Shown: one piece after another, positions 59,773 through 64,000 of the stretch
How positions within the stretch are numbered: the first letter of the stretch is position 1
Layout of the letters: each line of letters opens with the position of its first letter
Origin: Rachycentron canadum
Taxonomy: Eukaryota; Chordata; Actinopteri; Carangiformes; Rachycentridae
Assembly: GCA_038496675.1 (NCBI GenBank)
Contig: CM076662.1
Span: forward strand, 18,256,408-18,320,407
Direction of reading: 5' to 3'
DNA length: 64,000 nucleotides
Notes under the pieces: model-generated
What the model saw: the letters and a program-made list of their open reading frames with translations, nothing else
Databases searched by the model: none
Told to the model about the DNA's origin: nothing
Program-made: the position numbers and the translations under genes

Positions 59773-61050
59773 TACAGTGTGTGAACCCTTTGGAGTGACC
59801 TAGTTTTCTGCATAAATTGGTCATAAAATGTGATCTGATCTTCATCTAAGTCACAAGTGTAAACAAACACAATGTGCTTCAGCTAATAACACACAATGAT
59901 AATTCTTTACTATCTTTACTGCAGAATGACTTAATCTCAGACATAACCTTATGATGTCTGGTGTATGCTGTCTTTCAGGATCTCTACTGGGTTAAAGTGA
60001 TCATACTGGTTATTTGACCTGGGGGTTGTGTGAGGTACTTTTCTATGGTCACTTATCTACCTGCAATATGTGTGGACCAGAACAGAAGGCACAGAAATTA
60101 AGAGATGTGTTGCTGTGGACAGAGCCGTCCGCAAAAAATGTGAATATCATTTTGAGTGTATGCTTTATTTTGAATATTTTCAGTTTTATCTCGGCCTGTG
60201 GTGCAGCTATGGCGTCCACTGTATTACTCCAAGATCACCTGCTTGAATCAGACTGAAACAAGTGTAGATGCACTTCCACTTGGCAATGCAGTAGTTCAAT
60301 TGTTGAAAAAAATGTAGCCTTAAAGTGACCCTTGATGACATTGAACTGTCCAGATTTAGAAGCAGCAAAGTAGCTCAAACTCAAGCTCCTCGCTCTACCC
60401 TACTTCACCTTCGGTGCGTGTTCTACCCAAACAATTCAACCTCGGTTTCATATGTACACAAAAGATGTTCCTAGTTGTGTCGTGGACTGTCGAGTTGCGC
60501 TTCCATAAACTTGCATGTGATGTTTACTTTACATTCTCTGTGCAACTATGCACCATGATCCGTTTGTGGTCGACATAGAGATGTTAACCAGCTCCAATGA
60601 TTCCTTTTAGCCATTAGCTGTTCCTCTTTTTCCTTCTTCTTTTTTACCTCACCTAACATTGTGCATCATGCCTTTTTAACTCATCTAAGATGTGCACCAG
60701 ACACAGACCTAAATGATTTCTGTATAGACAGTTTGTCTGACTGTGGCCCGATGAACATCTAAACTCTTTGAAATCACAATCAACAAATTCATCTTGATGC
60801 AATTCAACAATTCTTGATCGTAAGTCTTCTGAGGTCTCCTTTTCAGATCACACAATACAAGCTCTACATTTTTTAAACCTCCAGTCTTGTTTCATTGACT
60901 GGACTCTAGTTTGATAACTCCTGACTCCAGTTAGTTTTTGCTCATGTCATTAGCTGAGGGGCTCAAACACATAACTCCAACCTACACTGTGAATATTTTA
61001 ATGGTGTATTCTTGCATGGACAAGAACAATACAATGATTTGTGTCCTATT
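59773..61050 (-). mobile_element. Tc1-like transposon, degraded
   Basis: The left end, after TA at 59773-59774, reads CAGTGTGTGAACCCTTTGG, then CATAAATTGGTCATAAAATG and GATCTTCATCTAAGTCACAA. This is a Tc1 terminal region that I recall. The right side contains CCTACACTGTGAATATTTTA and AATGATTTGTGTCCTATTGG in inverse order, with the outermost end missing. On the minus strand, transposase traces run from the N-terminal helix-turn-helix (about 60870-60690) to YETEVELFG (about 60452-60426), followed by an in-frame TAG. The sequence at 59940-60360 is unlike transposase and may be an insertion or heavy decay. Confidence 0.7.
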
Positions 61051-61349
61051 GGTTAAAAGTTAAAAGTTTGACCTACATATTTCATTTTATTGCAAGAAGT
61101 CCTGTTGAATTTTGCAGAAAATGGGCTGGAGCACAAAAAGAACAAAACTTTCAGGCTGTCTTCACTTTGTAAGACGGCAGAAGAAATGAAGGCTGATGGA
61201 GAGAAAAGGATATTGGTGATGGCAGAGTCAAAGTTTTTCTTTTTTTTTTCATGGGTTGGCATTTGTTGTTGAATGTAAATGTCAGAGTTATAGACTCTTC
61301 AAACCTTTTAAAACCAAACAGGAATAATTAATTAATTCACAATATATTG

Positions 61350-61440
61350 TCTGGGCAACTCCACATTTCATGACAACCCATCCAGCAGTTGTTGAGATAC
61401 TTGTGTCAGACTCACTGACTGAGGGACTGATGATGGTAAA
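61350..61440 (+). repeat. Teleost interspersed repeat fragment
   Basis: CATTTCATGACAACCCATCC and AGCAGTTGTTGAGATACTTG follow a common fish repeat that I recall (atttcatgacaatccatcc, agttgttgagatatt). Short and without coding content. Confidence 0.45.
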
Positions 61441-62256
61441 TAAGTCATTTTTAAATTCAGTTTGACTCAAAACACTTTAAATAGGGCTAAATAAGGCAGG
61501 TTTACTTATTCATCATAATGTTTTTGATGATTTTTCAATAATTTTTTCAATAATTTATATAATTTTTTTTAAATGATCACATTCTCACCTGGCTTGTTGC
61601 TGCCTCTTTTCTGTTCCCACACACATCTACACGAACTGGCTGCGGGTTTTAGTCTACTAGTTAGAGAAACAAAGCCCGGGCCTGATAAGAAAAGTCTTGA
61701 CAAGAACAGCCAGGCAGGTACCTTGACATCGAGCTCAACTCTGGCTGATGAGGGTGACACATTTGGAGTGGAGGGTTTAGCTGGTTGTTTGAAAAGGTGT
61801 TGAGACTCTCTTTCTTTTATTCTCTCACAGAGAGAACAGTGCAGGGGGATACACATCAGGCAAAAAAAAAAAAACCCAAAACAAAAACAAAACCTTGAAA
61901 TAAAAGGCCTGTTTAGCATTTGTATTTTGTGCCTCCCTGAAAAGCTGCAGGGAGGCGAGGAAATGTTACCAGATTGTTGAAAGGAGATGAGGGGGGCGTT
62001 ATAGACAAGACCCTCGAGTGTAATTAAAACATACTCTGCTGTGTTGGGCGGGCAAGGCTTTGTGTCCACACCTCTGTGTGTTTTTAGCTACGGTTCTGCT
62101 GGTGCCATGTTCTGTCTAACCCTTTTATTGAAAGTGAAATCTTTGGAAAAACTATAAGGAGAAATTGTCATGAAATCTACTGGAACATTTGTTATGGTGT
62201 TCACTGACAGAACTGTAGTAAATTTGGTCTTTTTGGAAAATCTATTTTTGAAAAGA

Positions 62257-62281
62257 ACATGCTAACGTGTTGTTAGCATGT
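62257..62281. repeat. ACATGCTAAC hairpin
   Basis: The 10-base arms ACATGCTAAC and GTTAGCATGT are exact reverse complements around a 5-base loop. The same core recurs as GTTAGCATGTTAGCATGC near 62434 and as a perfect palindrome at 2445-2458. Confidence 0.8.
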
Positions 62282-64000
62282 GAGTGCAAATGTCAGTTAT
62301 TTATACAGAAATGGCGAAAAAAAAAAGTTTAACCCAGTGAAACTAAATACAAAGTGAAAGGCTAAAAAGTAAAGAAAAACGTTTTTTTACTGTGTTCAAT
62401 ATACAATAATACCATAGAGCTCCAGTTAGCGTGTTAGCATGTTAGCATGCTACCGTGTTGCTGGTGTGGCTGCAGAAAAAATTATTCACTCGTTCCCTTG
62501 AACTGTAGTAGATACTCAATACTTAATAATGAGCAGTAATTGATATGAATTACTGTCACTTCACATCACAGATATTGTAATTGTGTAATTCATAAAAATG
62601 TGAGGAAGTTGTGTGCATGTCACTGACTTTTCCTCCATTGTGGGAATTTTTGAGGGTATTATAAAGAGAATAAATACCACACTTGAATTTGGACATAAAT
62701 AAAATGGCAGATGGTAAATATAGAGCACTGTATGTACAGTGTTAAATATGCAGGTGACGTCAAACACAGCCTTAATTTTGTTCTCTTCCACGATCCACAA
62801 TCTGACCTTTAACGCAACAACATTGTGTTTGCTGGAGAAATGTGTCTACAAATGGTCAGCTCCTGCAGTTTTACTGTTTCCAAACCTCACACATCAATCG
62901 CTCCACACTGGCTGAGTGACAACGTGATGAATGACAATATACTTTTGTGCGACTTTCATCTTTATTAGAGTCTGTTCATGCAACAAACAACAGTGTCAAT
63001 CCAAAGTGATGCTATCGCAGCTCAAGCACAGATTTCTCATTTTCTTTTAAGACGGGAGCCAGGTTGTCTGGAACATGTTGATTTGTTGTGATATGCAAAC
63101 ACAGCCACTGGGCTTTAATATGACAACAGCCCCGTGACTCAACCACACACATGCACACACACCTTCTGCAAATTAGAAAACTTTCAAAGTTCAAAGCACA
63201 ACATTTTGTCATCAAGCACTCTGTGGAGGATGCGTGGAGGTCTTAGTCAGGATGCATGCAGCTAATCTCACTTAAGAAGTCTTCATTTCCTTGTTTATGA
63301 ACATGCTGATGAATAATGTGGTGTGAAATGTCAAGCTCTTAGTTTCAATGGCTGTCTTTTGAAAGGACTGGCAGAAAGCGGTGAGTAGGAAGATAGATTT
63401 ATCCCCGTGAACGGGAACAGCGCCGTTTCCTTGTGTTTGCTGTTTGGTTTTGTAAAATCGAGCAAAAGCACCCGTGTAATGAATAGTTTAATTGTGTGCT
63501 GATCCTTGAGCCTTAAAATCTTATTTCTATTAAAAAGTGAGATTATTTTCAAACTGCTTGTACTGAATAAAAGAGATGTGCTTGTAAAGTAACAGCACTT
63601 GATACAAGGAAACAACTCAATCAAATTGGTTTGAAAAAGCATCTTCTCACCCTGAAGGAATGAGATGCACATATTAAATATCTTTAATTGAAAAATATGA
63701 GCTGACGAGTGGAAAGGGTTTGTGTTGCTGTTTGGGGTTTTTTTTTGTTGGATTGTAGTCGTTTCTAAAGAGCAGGTATGTTACTATTGAGTTTATTGTG
63801 AGAAAGGTCTGATCACGGTGTAATCATTTACACATATGTATATTTTCATTCATTTCTTTGTGGATTATTATTCCATATATGTTTTTTTTTTTTTGCCTCC
63901 TTTATCTGAAACGCCACCAGGTAGATACAGTGTAAGGTTTGATGTTTATTTGTCGTTTTTTTAAAAAATTGCTTTCTAATTCAGACACTTTTTGTCCAAG

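Larger units (their letters stand above)
58039..64000. other. ST6GALNAC5 upstream intron (partial)
   Basis: No exon encoding sialylmotif L, the stem or the membrane anchor was found. The stretch contains the Tc1-like element at about 59773-61050, a repeat fragment at 61350-61440, and GTTAGCATG palindromic repeats at 62257-62281 and 62428-62452. The minus-strand open frame at 61569-62069 matches nothing that I know. Confidence 0.5.

Noticed and set aside
61569..62069. Longest uninterrupted open frame in the window (166 codons, minus strand)
   Set aside because: No recognisable domain, an F-rich stretch from an A-rich tract on the other strand, no splice-supported partner exons and nothing in the neighbourhood. 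Most likely a chance frame.
58039..64000. Sialylmotif L exon of ST6GALNAC5
   Set aside because: No minus-strand segment resembling the motif (TECVIRMNDAP-like) was seen; it should lie beyond the window.

Overview
The window is from a ray-finned fish nuclear genome, probably a spiny-rayed (acanthomorph) teleost. Exons are short with GT-AG introns, introns are AT-rich and full of microsatellites, and several repeat families typical of teleosts are present (Tc1-like elements, a Penelope-like element, LINE tails, MITEs). Three genes are supported. All are read from splice-consistent exons whose joined frames match vertebrate families. No rRNA, tRNA, CRISPR array or bacterial feature was seen.

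Layout. (1) Positions 5835-17061, minus strand: the first five coding exons of AK5 (adenylate kinase 5), covering the N-terminal docking-like domain and the first half of the first kinase domain. The rest of the gene lies beyond position 1. (2) Positions 17062-20445: the divergent intergenic space, CpG-rich on the AK5 side and with GC-box and ETS-like motifs on the other side. (3) Positions 20446-46646, plus strand: a complete 11-exon PIGK, the catalytic subunit of GPI transamidase (383 residues), with the catalytic His and Cys visible. (4) Positions 46647-52976: the convergent intergenic space. (5) Positions 52977-57986, minus strand: the last two coding exons of an alpha-2,6-sialyltransferase best called ST6GALNAC5. 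Its upstream exons lie beyond position 64000. Order and orientation (AK5 and PIGK head to head, PIGK and ST6GALNAC5 tail to tail) match what I know of human 1p31.1, so this is conserved vertebrate synteny rather than a functional cluster. PIGK and ST6GALNAC5 both act in the secretory pathway (ER GPI anchoring and Golgi ganglioside sialylation). AK5 is a cytosolic nucleotide kinase. I see no evidence that they work together.

The rest is intron and intergenic DNA. The clearest structures are a Penelope-like remnant (718-1195, minus), two broken Tc1/mariner-like elements (43231-43862 and about 59773-61050) plus a loose Tc1 end (21418-21512), a degraded LINE coding fragment (35960-36345), a LINE 3' tail (37543-37620), a MITE family present twice (one copy nested in another repeat near 51 kb), an ATTAGTC-type repeat present at least five times, and several near-perfect hairpins. 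I did not find a convincing undescribed biological system. The items most worth checking are the 18-bp-arm hairpin at 33585-33639, the double hairpin at 23891-23951, a possible alternative terminal exon of PIGK at 39300-39434, and the nested MITE. Family names for repeats come from memory, since no database search was possible.
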